From: Niabella drilacis
GTDB lineage: Bacteria; Bacteroidota; Bacteroidia; Chitinophagales; Chitinophagaceae
Reading direction: 5' to 3'
NCBI RefSeq assembly: GCF_900101395.1
Contig: NZ_FMZO01000003.1
Coordinates: 248,001 to 312,000, forward strand
Length of the DNA: 64,000 bases
A model generated the notes under the pieces. It saw only the letters and a list, made by a program, of their open reading frames with translations, was not told where the DNA came from and did no database searches. The translations under genes were made by a program, and so were the position numbers. Below, one piece after another: positions 43,839-52,373 of this stretch; the first letter of the stretch is position 1; every line of letters starts with the position of its first letter.

Positions 43839-44378
43839 ATGCATACGATACGAAGACCGGGGTACAGGAGGGGGGTGCTTACATGGCTGTTGGTATGTGG
43901 TCTTGTTTTTTTAGCAGGAGCCCAGGAAAGGGATCATAAAACCATGCTGGACACGATCTTTTTGCACGCCGAAGATAACTTTAGAGACATTATGGGAAGC
44001 GGGCAGGACTCAGGTATTTTCGTCCGGCCTAAACTGATTCCCGGCAGAGGTGAAATGAAGATCGGCAGGTTCCCCAATGCGGTTACATTGAACTGGGTGA
44101 TTCCTTTGGCGCAGTCAGCGCAGGTGCAGGCCGACGCCCGGGCGTTTATGCGGGTGAAATTTGCTGATCGCAAAAACTACACCATCGTGAGCGATGGCTC
44201 GGAAGAAGAAGGATACAGGATAACGAATGTATATGTCAATGCCACCGGGAAGCCTAAGCTCATCTTTCAGACAACCTATTACAGGAATAGGGATGAGCCG
44301 GCAAAAAGCAGTTTTGCGATTACGGTTTATGGAACAAAGCCGGTTAGTGGTTCTTCAGCTCCAGGTACCGGCTTTTAA
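43839..44378 (+). CDS. Hypothetical secreted protein
   Basis: About 179 residues from ATG 43839, chosen because a signal peptide follows (VLTWLLVCGLVFLAGAQ); the frame extends back to 43731 without such a signal. The mature part has DTIFLHAEDNFRDIMG, then alternating strands including RFPNAVTLNWVIPL and YRITNVYVNATG. No family recognised. It starts 112 bases after the caspase stop and may share its transcript, so a helper or substrate role is possible. The 3' end overlaps the convergent murI gene by 35 bases. Confidence 0.65.
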   Translation: MHTIRRPGYRRGVLTWLLVCGLVFLAGAQERDHKTMLDTIFLHAEDNFRDIMGSGQDSGIFVRPKLIPGRGEMKIGRFPNAVTLNWVIPLAQSAQVQADARAFMRVKFADRKNYTIVSDGSEEEGYRITNVYVNATGKPKLIFQTTYYRNRDEPAKSSFAITVYGTKPVSGSSAPGTGF

Positions 44379-45168
44379 CCGGGGCGCCAAAGAACAGGCT
44401 GCCATGGCTGTCGAAATCCTCCGTAGAGTCTGTAGTAAAAAACTGTTGCTGCCCGTTCTTACTGCAGCGCTGTTCTATTTCAGGATGCCGCAGCAGGTAA
44501 CCGGTCAGGCTGCTTGCAACCAGCTCGCCCTGTGATACTAATTTTACATCAATCGGCAAATGTTCCTGAATTTTGTCTTTCAGCAGCGGATAATGGGTGC
44601 AGGCGAGCAAAACCGTATCAATTCCGGGGCCTTTATGAAACAGGGAATGCAGGTTCTTTTTTATAAAGAAGTCGGCGCCGGGTGTGTCGATCTCGTTATT
44701 CTCCACAATGGGTACCCACATGGGGCAGGCTTCCTGGTATACCCTCATATCCGGGAAAAATTTGTGGATCTCTATCGGATAGGACTCAGAAAGGACCGTA
44801 CCCCGGGTTGCCAGGATGCCGATCTCGCCGTTTTCAGAACAGCTGCCAATGACTTCGGTGGTAGGGCGGATCACCCCCAGAACTCTTCTGTCCGGCGCAA
44901 TTTCAGGCAGGTCATTTTGCTGGATGGTACGCAGGGCCTTTGCCGAAGCTGTGTTGCAGGCCAGGATCACCAGGGCGCAATCCTGCTGAAAGAACCATTC
45001 CACGCATTGAAGCGTGTACTCGTATACTGTTTCAAAGGAACGGTTACCATAGGGAGCCCGGCCATTGTCGCCCAGGTATAAGTAGTCATATTGGGGCAGT
45101 AGTTTAACAAATTCTCTTAAAACTGTTAAACCTCCATAACCGGAATCAAAAACACCTATCGGGGCCAT
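44344..45168 (-). CDS. murI: Glutamate racemase
   Basis: A 274-residue MurI of normal length. Motifs: IGVFDSGYGGLTVL (first Asp/Ser), GDNGRAPYGNRS, the first catalytic Cys in LACNTASA (about 80), and the second in LLACTHYPLLKD (about 190). It makes D-glutamate for peptidoglycan. It lies 46 bases downstream of the LuxR-type gene's end on the same strand, probably not linked in function. murA lies nearby at 47366-48676, also minus strand. Confidence 0.97.
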   Translation of the reverse strand: MAPIGVFDSGYGGLTVLREFVKLLPQYDYLYLGDNGRAPYGNRSFETVYEYTLQCVEWFFQQDCALVILACNTASAKALRTIQQNDLPEIAPDRRVLGVIRPTTEVIGSCSENGEIGILATRGTVLSESYPIEIHKFFPDMRVYQEACPMWVPIVENNEIDTPGADFFIKKNLHSLFHKGPGIDTVLLACTHYPLLKDKIQEHLPIDVKLVSQGELVASSLTGYLLRHPEIEQRCSKNGQQQFFTTDSTEDFDSHGSLFFGAPVKSRYLELKNH

Positions 45169-45214
45169 AAAATGTAAAAGTAATGAGTTGGCAGCAACCC
45201 GGAAAATAGTCGGG

Positions 45215-45979
45215 TCAAATTATTTTATCACGGGAAGCGACAGAAACGGCCTGGGTGATATTGGTGACATTCAGCTTCCGGAAAATATTCTTTTTATGAA
45301 ATTTTACCGTCTCTTTTGAAATAAACAGGTTTTCAGCTATTTTATCGCTGGAGTATCCTTTGAATGAAAGCTGGATGATCTCTTTTTCCCGGTTGCTCAG
45401 CATCACTCCGGGCATTTTTTTCCATTTTTTTGAAACCCGGTTATAGGTAAGGGAATGGCCGTTATACCTGTTTTGCAACAGGATGTTGCCGGCAGTCCGG
45501 TTTGTGGAGTGGGATACCATGCACAATGCAAGCCATATTTCACCGTTTTGCCTGATCTCCAGGGGTGTTAGTTTGTGGTTAATGAGCGTTTGTGTATGAT
45601 CTGCCCTGTTTTTTAAATGAAAATCGTAGGAGACTATATACTGGGTTCGCTCGGGCAATGGCAGCTTTTCAAAAAACTGGAACCCGGCCGTATTAATTTC
45701 CAGCAGCAGTTGCAGATCCTGCTCCGGCACCTGGTTCAGGTAAAAAGTGTATCCCAGCTCTTTTACTTCCTCCGGGGTGTACCCGCAAAGAAATAACGGG
45801 TTGTCGGAAACGTATAAAAACCCCCGGGCATTGTAATCGACCAGGTAGAGGCTGGCGTTCGACAGCCGGGAAACGGCATTTAACAGGTCTATATACCGGG
45901 CAACAACGACATAATCACTATCCGACAGGGTATTGTCCGTTTTTACCGGTTTAAAAAAATCGTTCACAGAGATCTTCAT
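45215..45979 (-). CDS. LuxR-family regulator with PAS-like sensor domain
   Basis: About 254 residues from ATG 45979 (a TTG seven codons upstream is less likely). The N-terminal part resembles a PAS fold: SLYLVDYNARGFLYVSDNPLFLCGYTPEEVKELGYTFY. The C-terminal 65 residues are a LuxR HTH: LSNREKEIIQLSFKGYSSDKIAENLFISKETVKFHKKNIFRKLNV. Bacteroidota proteins of this type sense unknown signals. It is divergent from the cytolysin-like lipoprotein gene with 180 bases between start codons, and is a natural candidate to control it. Confidence 0.85.
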   Translation of the reverse strand: MKISVNDFFKPVKTDNTLSDSDYVVVARYIDLLNAVSRLSNASLYLVDYNARGFLYVSDNPLFLCGYTPEEVKELGYTFYLNQVPEQDLQLLLEINTAGFQFFEKLPLPERTQYIVSYDFHLKNRADHTQTLINHKLTPLEIRQNGEIWLALCMVSHSTNRTAGNILLQNRYNGHSLTYNRVSKKWKKMPGVMLSNREKEIIQLSFKGYSSDKIAENLFISKETVKFHKKNIFRKLNVTNITQAVSVASRDKII

Positions 45980-46041
45980 ACACGAATTATTAATAACCAA
46001 AAACTACCCATAGGAGTAGGTCTGCTCTGTAAAAGAAATGA

Positions 46042-46049
46042 TAGCTTTG
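46042..46049 (+). promoter_or_regulatory. -7 box for the cytolysin-like gene
   Basis: TAGCTTTG is a perfect TAnnTTTG. TCTG at 46021-46024, 17 bases upstream, is an imperfect -33. Transcription would start near 46054, upstream of both candidate ATGs (46109 and 46160). A loose palindrome CTACCCATAGGAGTAG lies just upstream, at 46006-46021, where a LuxR-type activator could bind. Confidence 0.45.
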
Positions 46050-46159
46050 CAAAACCTATTACAGGGTGTTTTTTAGATGAAAAACAAAACAGGCTGTTGC
46101 ATAAATTTATGAAAAATACGTTGGAAAACGCGTTAATGGTTTTAAAACCGGGGTCCTTT

Positions 46160-47296
46160 ATGGCACGGTATAAAATAGTGCCGGCAGTGCTGGCGCTTAT
46201 TTTTTTGATCGCCTCCTGCGGAAAAAAGGATATCCCTCTTAACCCTCCGGGACCGGAGCCGCCCAATTCTCCCGATCCTCCTGTTACAATAGTTCAAGGA
46301 AAAAAAGCACAAATAGACTCCATCCGTGCAGCGCTAAAGGCCAATTCGTTTAACAAAGAGGTCCTCCGCGACAGTGTTTGGGAGGATAGTTCGGGTGTGA
46401 GTTTCTTTATCCGATATAGTGCTGACTATTACAGGGTGAATGACGGCAATGAGGCTGAAATTTATCCCGGTGCATTTTTGAATAAAAAGGATTTCCAGGA
46501 AGCCGTATTGACCCCCTTTAACGGATATCCGGATCATCCGGTAGCATTGTCTTCTACTGCCGGCGGAATAGCCGGTGATACGCTTATTGCTCCCAATAGA
46601 ACAGCATTTACCGGGTTGATGGATCATTGGTTTAAGGGGCTGCAAAACGGTGATGTAAGCCTGTCCTCAGGCAGGGTGCCCTTTAAAAGATATTCCACCG
46701 CCCTGTTTAATTTTCCCGGATGGATAATAGGAGAAAATTCGGCTTTTGAACAAATAGATCCGGCATACCTGGTACCCCGGTTGCCCGACGGTACGGATGC
46801 GATCGCAAAAAGATCGGGTTATGTTGTGTATAGTATGGGCGTTTACCATCATGTACTGTTTAATGATGCCAGGGACTATAATGAACACAAAGCCAGTTAC
46901 GCAGGCCTGTTAAAAAATGATGCCTGTTTTATATCAGATCTTGTTTACGGATATGCCGCCTATGTTTTTTTAGAGTCTGATGCTACCGAAGAACGGCTGA
47001 AATCGGCTGTTAACAGTTATTTTAATAATTGGGCAACGGCCGATGATATTGCTGTTTTGAAAAGCGCTGATGCAAGGGTCTATTATCAGCATGTGAATAG
47101 GAACTCAATCGCTGCCCGGGATCTGAATGGGTATGAGCGGCTGATTGAGTTTAAGAAATTGTTTGAGCAACCCTTTAACTATAAAGGGGTGCCGCTGGTA
47201 TACCGGGTGAAGGGGATCAGGACGGAGGGCAGCTCCGTTAGCCTTTACCCCGTTCAATCGGATCGTGTTTATAAAACTGCATTCAGACTGAAGTAG
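46160..47296 (+). CDS. Cytolysin-like (CDC/thiol-activated cytolysin family) lipoprotein lacking domain 4
   Basis: From ATG 46160 a normal lipoprotein signal follows (MARYKIVPAVLALIFLIASC); ATG 46109 is the alternative. Numbering from TTG 46097, the lipobox Cys is 41. Three stretches match cholesterol-dependent cytolysins by eye: EIYPGAFL (121-128; CDCs have YPGAL), then a VVYSMGVYHHVLFND...LLKNDACFISDLVYGYAAYVFLES stretch (about 243-294; CDCs have NFKQIYYTV...VSSVAYGR.xYVKLET), and GVPLVYRV (364-371; CDCs have GVPISYTT). The protein ends just after, so the cholesterol-binding domain 4 and undecapeptide are absent. It may form pores with a partner. No membrane-inserting hairpins were verified. 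Confidence 0.65.
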   Translation: MARYKIVPAVLALIFLIASCGKKDIPLNPPGPEPPNSPDPPVTIVQGKKAQIDSIRAALKANSFNKEVLRDSVWEDSSGVSFFIRYSADYYRVNDGNEAEIYPGAFLNKKDFQEAVLTPFNGYPDHPVALSSTAGGIAGDTLIAPNRTAFTGLMDHWFKGLQNGDVSLSSGRVPFKRYSTALFNFPGWIIGENSAFEQIDPAYLVPRLPDGTDAIAKRSGYVVYSMGVYHHVLFNDARDYNEHKASYAGLLKNDACFISDLVYGYAAYVFLESDATEERLKSAVNSYFNNWATADDIAVLKSADARVYYQHVNRNSIAARDLNGYERLIEFKKLFEQPFNYKGVPLVYRVKGIRTEGSSVSLYPVQSDRVYKTAFRLK

Positions 47297-47303
47297 CTGC
47301 ATG

Positions 47304-47365
47304 GTTGAAAGGCTGACCAGTTCATTGGCTGATAAATGACCTGGTTAACCTGTAACCTTTTCAAC
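47304..47365. terminator. Long inverted repeat between convergent genes
   Basis: GTTGAAAGG (47304-47312) pairs with CCTTTTCAAC (47356-47365, one bulge), and inside it ACCAGTTCATT pairs with AATGACCTGGT with one mismatch. The whole 62-base gap between the convergent cytolysin-like and murA genes is thus one long hairpin, probably a shared terminator, though T-tracts are weak. Confidence 0.55.
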
Positions 47366-48676
47366 TTATTTCTGCGCTCTGCGAATATCTGCTCCCAGGG
47401 CCTGTAACCGGGTGTCGATCTGCTGGTAGCCCCGGTCAATCTGCTCAATATTCTGGATCGTACTTTGTCCTTCTGCACTTAGGGCGGCGATCAGTAAAGC
47501 TACCCCCGCGCGTATATCCGGGCTGCTCATGGTAATGCCTCTTAACTTCCGTTCGCGGCCAAGGCCGATCACTACGGCGCGGTGCGGATCACAAAGAATG
47601 ATCTGTGCACCCATATCAATCAGTTTGTCTACAAAAAAGAGGCGGCTTTCGAACATTTTCTGATGAATGAGTACGCTGCCATGTGCCTGTATGGCTGTTA
47701 CCAGCACAATGCTCAGGAGGTCTGGTGTAAAGCCCGGCCAGGGATGGTCGTAAATGGTCAGTACACCACCGTCGAAATATTTTTGTATCGTATAACTTTC
47801 CTGTGTGGGAATATGAATGTCATCACCTTTTATTTCCAGGTTGATGCCCAGTTGCTCAAAGCGGTTGGGGATTACCCCCAGGTCCGGAACGCTTACATTT
47901 TTGATCAGGATATCGCTTTGGGTCATAGCGGCCAGGCCGATAAAAGAACCAACCTCGATCATATCCGGAAGAATGGTATGTGTGGTGCCGGAAAGATGGG
48001 CTACCCCTTCAATTGTAAGCAGGTTGCTGCCGATGCCGCTGATCTTCGCGCCCATACGATTGAGCATTTTACAAAGTTGCTGCAGGTAAGGTTCGCAGGC
48101 GGCATTATAAATGGTGGTAGTGCCGGTAGCCATAGTAGCGGCCATTACCACGTTGGCGGTACCCGTCACGGAGGGCTCATCCAGCAGCATATAAGTGCCT
48201 TTGAGCTCTTTGGCCGACAAATGGAAAAAACCATCGGCTTCATTATGATTGATATTGATACCAAATTTTTCAAAACCGATTACATGGGTGTCCAGCCTGC
48301 GGCGCCCGATCTGGTCGCCACCGGGCTTGGGAATAAAGGCTTTTTTATAACGCGCCAGCATGGCTCCGGCAAGCATTACGGAACCCCGGAGCTTACCGCT
48401 TTTTTTGCGGAAAGCCTCGCTGTGCAGGTAATCAATATTTACGTCTTTTGCCCGGAAGATACAGGTACTGCGGTCAACGCGGTTCACCTCCACATTCATT
48501 TCTGCCAGCAGCTCGATCAGCAGGTTCACATCCAGGATATCCGGAATGTTTTTGATCGTCACTTCTTCAGGGGTCAGCAGTACTGCACAAATGATCTGCA
48601 GCGCCTCATTTTTTGCACCCTGCGGATAAATTTCCCCTTTTAACCGGTTGCCCCCACGGACTTCAAATACGTTCAT
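47366..48676 (-). CDS. murA: UDP-N-acetylglucosamine 1-carboxyvinyltransferase
   Basis: A 436-residue MurA of normal length, first committed enzyme of peptidoglycan synthesis (enolpyruvyl transfer from PEP to UDP-GlcNAc). The N-terminal GGNRLKGEIYPQGAKNEAL has the catalytic Lys-Asn pair, and KLRGSVMLAGAMLAR the substrate Arg loop. The active-site loop reads KPGGDQIGRRRLDTH: position 121, Cys115 in E. coli, is Asp (codon 48314-48316). Cys-to-Asp at this site is known to give fosfomycin resistance in other bacteria, so intrinsic resistance is expected. It seems common in Bacteroidota. Confidence 0.96.
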   Translation of the reverse strand: MNVFEVRGGNRLKGEIYPQGAKNEALQIICAVLLTPEEVTIKNIPDILDVNLLIELLAEMNVEVNRVDRSTCIFRAKDVNIDYLHSEAFRKKSGKLRGSVMLAGAMLARYKKAFIPKPGGDQIGRRRLDTHVIGFEKFGININHNEADGFFHLSAKELKGTYMLLDEPSVTGTANVVMAATMATGTTTIYNAACEPYLQQLCKMLNRMGAKISGIGSNLLTIEGVAHLSGTTHTILPDMIEVGSFIGLAAMTQSDILIKNVSVPDLGVIPNRFEQLGINLEIKGDDIHIPTQESYTIQKYFDGGVLTIYDHPWPGFTPDLLSIVLVTAIQAHGSVLIHQKMFESRLFFVDKLIDMGAQIILCDPHRAVVIGLGRERKLRGITMSSPDIRAGVALLIAALSAEGQSTIQNIEQIDRGYQQIDTRLQALGADIRRAQK

Positions 48677-48728
48677 CAGAATATTAATTTGTGGGCGAAG
48701 ATAGTCGAATACCCTTGTTCTTTTTAAA

Positions 48729-49964
48729 CTACCCGGTTGCTTTTAATTGAAAATTCCGGATGAAGCCTGTACCAAAGAAATTTACCTGTACCCCCACGAT
48801 CTTACCAATGTCTTTTTCAAACCGGCCGGCATAGGCTTCTTTATTGTTTACTGTTATTTGAATATGCCGCTCCCGGACCTCACATTTCAGCTGCACGGGT
48901 TTTGAAAAATCGACGCCAAACGCAGAAAGATCATGGGTTCTTCCTTCAACAGGTAGTTCCCCCAGCATCATATTAAACTCGCCGGCGCAACCGGGCTTGC
49001 CAAGCGGAAGAAGCAGATAACCATCGGTGCCCAGTACAACAATATTGGTATGAAGACAGGGAGAGGGGGTGCCGTGGTAGGTATTTTGGAGATCCAGGCT
49101 CAGGAGAAAATTCCTGCTGCTGATATCCGGTTCCCGGCTCACATTGGCCAGCGTAACTATTGGGGCTGTTTTATCCTGTTCTATATGGAGGTCGTTCAAG
49201 TCCTGCTGACTGATGCCGGTTTGACCGGGAACCGTGTGCAGCCGGTCTGTTACATAAACGGGAACCGGTTCCCGGAGAATGGCTCCCATCCATCCGCCGG
49301 ACTCGATGATCAGCTCGTGCTCCCTTACTACAGAATCGTTCAAAATAAGTTTGGCTTTATAAAAACCCGGCATATAGTAGGTGCTGGTATACGTATGCAG
49401 GTTTTTGTCAACGCTGAATTTTCTTTTCGGATCCCAGCTTTGCTGTATGAAAACACTGTCGGCATTGGAATGGGTAGCATCGTATTCAAAAATGACGGTA
49501 TTGGGAACGCCGAGGGTAACCGGTTTACTGGAAAAACGGAGTTGATCAAATGTCAGCGGACTACGGGGTTGGCGAACAAAAATAGAACCGATAAGAAGCG
49601 CAGCCCCGGCAAGGGCCAGCATCAATAGAATAATCTTGAAAGACCTTCGTTTTTTGGAAGAAGGGGCAGGCGCTGCGGGCTCCGGCTGCGGGGATATTAC
49701 CGAAGCCGTAAAAGTCCGCCAGTTGGCAAAACCGGCAAAACGGGCCAAAGCGTCAAGCGTGCTTAGGTTGGGTTTGCTGTTATACTGCACCTTCCCCCAG
49801 ATGCGTTTGAGTGTGCTGGCGCTTAAAACTACCCCGGTTACTTCAAAGATCCGGTCACCCAGGTTTTCAAAATCCTGGTTCTGCCACTGATTGCTGCTAC
49901 CCCAGCCCAGTTTTTCTTCGATGAGCTTCCGGCATTTTTCTAAAAACTGCTGATTATCGGTCAT
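48729..49964 (-). CDS. Membrane-spanning regulator-like protein with extracytoplasmic beta domains
   Basis: A 411-residue protein. The N-terminal 85 residues are a helical domain common in Bacteroidota (VVLSASTLKRIWGKVQY, then LSTLDALARFAGFANWRTF), likely DNA-binding or signalling. KKRR precedes a single membrane helix (110-130), so the N-terminus is cytoplasmic. Outside are a PKD-like domain (about 140-225: FEYDATHSNADSVFIQQSWDP) and a concanavalin-like sandwich (about 270-411). The divergent genes at 50110 and 52374 encode secreted proteins with similar sandwiches. It may sense the same ligand they bind and control them; both points are inference. Confidence 0.65.
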   Translation of the reverse strand: MTDNQQFLEKCRKLIEEKLGWGSSNQWQNQDFENLGDRIFEVTGVVLSASTLKRIWGKVQYNSKPNLSTLDALARFAGFANWRTFTASVISPQPEPAAPAPSSKKRRSFKIILLMLALAGAALLIGSIFVRQPRSPLTFDQLRFSSKPVTLGVPNTVIFEYDATHSNADSVFIQQSWDPKRKFSVDKNLHTYTSTYYMPGFYKAKLILNDSVVREHELIIESGGWMGAILREPVPVYVTDRLHTVPGQTGISQQDLNDLHIEQDKTAPIVTLANVSREPDISSRNFLLSLDLQNTYHGTPSPCLHTNIVVLGTDGYLLLPLGKPGCAGEFNMMLGELPVEGRTHDLSAFGVDFSKPVQLKCEVRERHIQITVNNKEAYAGRFEKDIGKIVGVQVNFFGTGFIRNFQLKATG

Positions 49965-49979
49965 TTTTTAATTGTGATC

Positions 49980-50004
49980 GGCCTTGAACAAACTTGAACA
50001 GGCC
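49980..50004. promoter_or_regulatory. Operator-like repeat upstream of the secreted carbohydrate-binding genes
   Basis: TTGAACA occurs at 49984-49990 and 49994-50000, ten bp apart, flanked by GGCC on each side; a further TTGAAC lies at 50036-50041. The site is between the divergent regulator-like gene and the secreted-protein gene at 50110. Confidence 0.45.
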
Positions 50005-50109
50005 ATGAATTTACAATTTATTAAACGGGAAACAATTTTGAACCCGATCCCCGCCCGCAGGATCCTGTAAAATCAGCGTCCTCTTTTTTAATATAAAACA
50101 AGTAAAACA

Positions 50110-51237
50110 ATGAGAAAGGCATTATCAGTGTTCTGTTTCCTGGGTATTGTGATGGGCTTATATGGTCAGAGAACTGCGGCGCAGTCGTTGAACGATCTTT
50201 TGCAGCCTCAGCGTTGGGCTTTTGAACCGGGCTCCGCGGAGTTTTCCGGTACCGGTACGCAGCGGGTGATGAAAATTACGGAGAACGGGAAAGTTGTTCG
50301 GTTAAAAGATATTGCATTCTCCAGCGGGGTGATCGAGTATGACGTTCAACTGCAGGAGCGCGGCTTTGCCAGTATCTATTTCAGGATGCAGGACCTGCAG
50401 GAAACCGAATGCTTTTACCTGAGAGGCGGGCGGGCGGGTGACCCGGTTGCCATGGATGCCATCCAGTATGCTCCCTTTTTAAAAGGGGTAAACCTTTGGG
50501 ACCTGTTGCCACAATACCAGGCGGCGGCGGATCTGTATGCAAACCGGCCCAACCATATTAAACTGGTGGTATCCGGTAAAAAAATGCGGGTATATGTGAA
50601 TGATATGCAGCAACCGGCACTCCTGGTTCCGCAGCTGGAAGGGAACACCGGTACAGGAGCCCTCGCTTTTGACGGTAAAGTAACGATCAGTCATTTAAAA
50701 ATAAGGGAAAACGATACAGAGGGACTAACGCCTGATGCCGGGATGGATCTTACGTTGAATGATCCCCGCTACCTGCGGAAATGGATGGCCAGCACACCGA
50801 TTGATTTTGCCGCGGGCAGGGATCTTACTCTAAAGGGTTTACCGGATAGTACCATGCAGTGGCAGCCGGTAGCTGCAGAGCGGGGCGGGTTGGTGAACCT
50901 GACCCGGTTCTTTGGTGGCGGGCAGTTCCTGAACCGGCAATTGATCTGGCTGAAAACTGTTTTGAACGTACCTCACGAACAAAAACTAACAATGGATCTT
51001 GGGTTTAGTGATGAGGTTTGGGTATTCCTGAATGGGAAGATGGTGTATGTAGATAAGAATCTTTACCTGGAAGGGCCGCGCAAGAAGCCGGATGGGCGCC
51101 TTTCCATCGAGAATGCCGGTTTCCAGCTTCCCCTACAGGCCGGAACCAATGAACTGCTGATCGGTATTGCCAATAACTTTTACGGCTGGGGCATCATAGC
51201 CCGGCTGGGATCGATGGAGGGAATTACCGTTAAATGA
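50110..51237 (+). CDS. Secreted concanavalin-like/galactose-binding-like protein
   Basis: A 375-residue protein with a signal peptide (ends TAAQS). The N-terminal half (about 30-195) looks like a concanavalin-type sandwich as found in DUF1080 proteins: SGVIEYDVQLQERGFASIYFRMQD, HIKLVVSGKKMRVYVNDMQQ. The C-terminal half (about 240-375) resembles a galactose-binding jelly roll: LNVPHEQKLTMDLGFSDEVWVFLNGKMV and GTNELLIGIANNFYGWGIIARL. No catalytic residues could be named. First of three secreted-protein genes on this strand, divergent from a membrane regulator. Probably binds carbohydrate. Confidence 0.7.
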   Translation: MRKALSVFCFLGIVMGLYGQRTAAQSLNDLLQPQRWAFEPGSAEFSGTGTQRVMKITENGKVVRLKDIAFSSGVIEYDVQLQERGFASIYFRMQDLQETECFYLRGGRAGDPVAMDAIQYAPFLKGVNLWDLLPQYQAAADLYANRPNHIKLVVSGKKMRVYVNDMQQPALLVPQLEGNTGTGALAFDGKVTISHLKIRENDTEGLTPDAGMDLTLNDPRYLRKWMASTPIDFAAGRDLTLKGLPDSTMQWQPVAAERGGLVNLTRFFGGGQFLNRQLIWLKTVLNVPHEQKLTMDLGFSDEVWVFLNGKMVYVDKNLYLEGPRKKPDGRLSIENAGFQLPLQAGTNELLIGIANNFYGWGIIARLGSMEGITVK

Positions 51238-51275
51238 CCGGTTACTTTTTTACTATGCCATTTAAATAATTGATA

Positions 51276-52325
51276 ATGAAACGAATGATAGCGATCGGTG
51301 TTCTGTTTCTGCTGCACGCATATACCTCAGGTGCACAGGTTTTTGTTGTGGACCCGGTAAAGGGTAGCGACAAAGCCAGCGGAAATCCTGCAGAGCCTTT
51401 CAGAAGTTTGAAACGGGCAGCGGCTGCGGCAGCCGAATATGATGGCGGCGATACGGTTCGCATCCGGTTGCTGCCAGGCCTGTATCTGTTGGATGACAAA
51501 ATTGTAATCACCCGGAAACAGGGCATCCTTCATTCAGGGTCCGTATATATGATCGAGGCGGTTGTGCTGCCGGATGACCCGTTATGGACCCCCGCAAAAA
51601 TGCCGGTCATCCTATCGGTATCTACTAATAACTCAGCAGTACAGTTTCCACATGCATCCGGTTTTATTGCCGCAACGGATCATGTGGTTATTAGGGGGCT
51701 GAAGTTTCTGGGGAATACAAATCCCGAAACCAAATATTATTATCCCATAGCAAGGGAAGACACTATTTATCATGGACTGGATATTGCACAGTGTTACTTT
51801 ATTGGTGAACGGAATTCGACACCTATTCAGGGGGCTGTTTGGGCACATGGAGCGGGGGTTCATGTAGACCATTGTATTTTTTACGGCTGCAAAAATGCGT
51901 TGCTGTTGTTTAAGGCCATAAGAGATTTCTCGGTTATCCATTCCATTATTATAGGGGCTTATGAGGCGGCTGTTTGGTTTGGCCCTTTTACGTCAGCGTT
52001 TACCTTCCGGGATAATATTGTGTTTGATTGTAATTTTTTCTGGTTGCGGCCCGAAGGTACCAACCCGGGGTATGTTTTCAACAACTCCGTTATTGCGAAT
52101 AATAAACACTATGCCGGTATGTATATGAACAGCGGTGGACTGGCTGCTGTTGATAAAAATAATTTTAAAGAAAACAACATCCGTAAAAAGGCGAAAGTGG
52201 TATTAAATGAAGTGGGTTTGGACGGACAACAGAAGGGATACCTGCATCTTTCACCAACATCGGACGGATATGAGATCCCGGCGGGTATTTTTAGTGCCGG
52301 CGTAAGGGGTGAAGGTGAAGAATAG
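51276..52325 (+). CDS. Secreted right-handed beta-helix protein
   Basis: A 349-residue protein from ATG 51276 (a TTG two codons earlier is less likely), with a signal peptide (ends TSGAQ). It opens VDPVKGSDKASGNPAEPFRSLKRA, the usual start of pectate-lyase-like helices. Rungs follow: VVIRGLKFLGN, GLDIAQCYFIGE, GVHVDHCIFYGC, FSVIHSIIIGAYEAAVWF, FTFRDNIVFDC. It may bind or cleave a polysaccharide; no active-site Lys/Arg/Asp set could be assigned. Starts 38 bases after the previous gene, so probably the same operon. Confidence 0.75.
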   Translation: MKRMIAIGVLFLLHAYTSGAQVFVVDPVKGSDKASGNPAEPFRSLKRAAAAAAEYDGGDTVRIRLLPGLYLLDDKIVITRKQGILHSGSVYMIEAVVLPDDPLWTPAKMPVILSVSTNNSAVQFPHASGFIAATDHVVIRGLKFLGNTNPETKYYYPIAREDTIYHGLDIAQCYFIGERNSTPIQGAVWAHGAGVHVDHCIFYGCKNALLLFKAIRDFSVIHSIIIGAYEAAVWFGPFTSAFTFRDNIVFDCNFFWLRPEGTNPGYVFNNSVIANNKHYAGMYMNSGGLAAVDKNNFKENNIRKKAKVVLNEVGLDGQQKGYLHLSPTSDGYEIPAGIFSAGVRGEGEE

Positions 52326-52373
52326 GAAGCGGTGCCAGGTTTCTTTGATATCAGCTTAAACTTTAATCAACAA

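Noticed and set aside
47582-48643. Long 353-codon plus-strand frame antisense to murA
   Set aside because: It mirrors the codon phase of murA, is rich in His/Cys/Gln as such shadows are, and has no recognisable domain.
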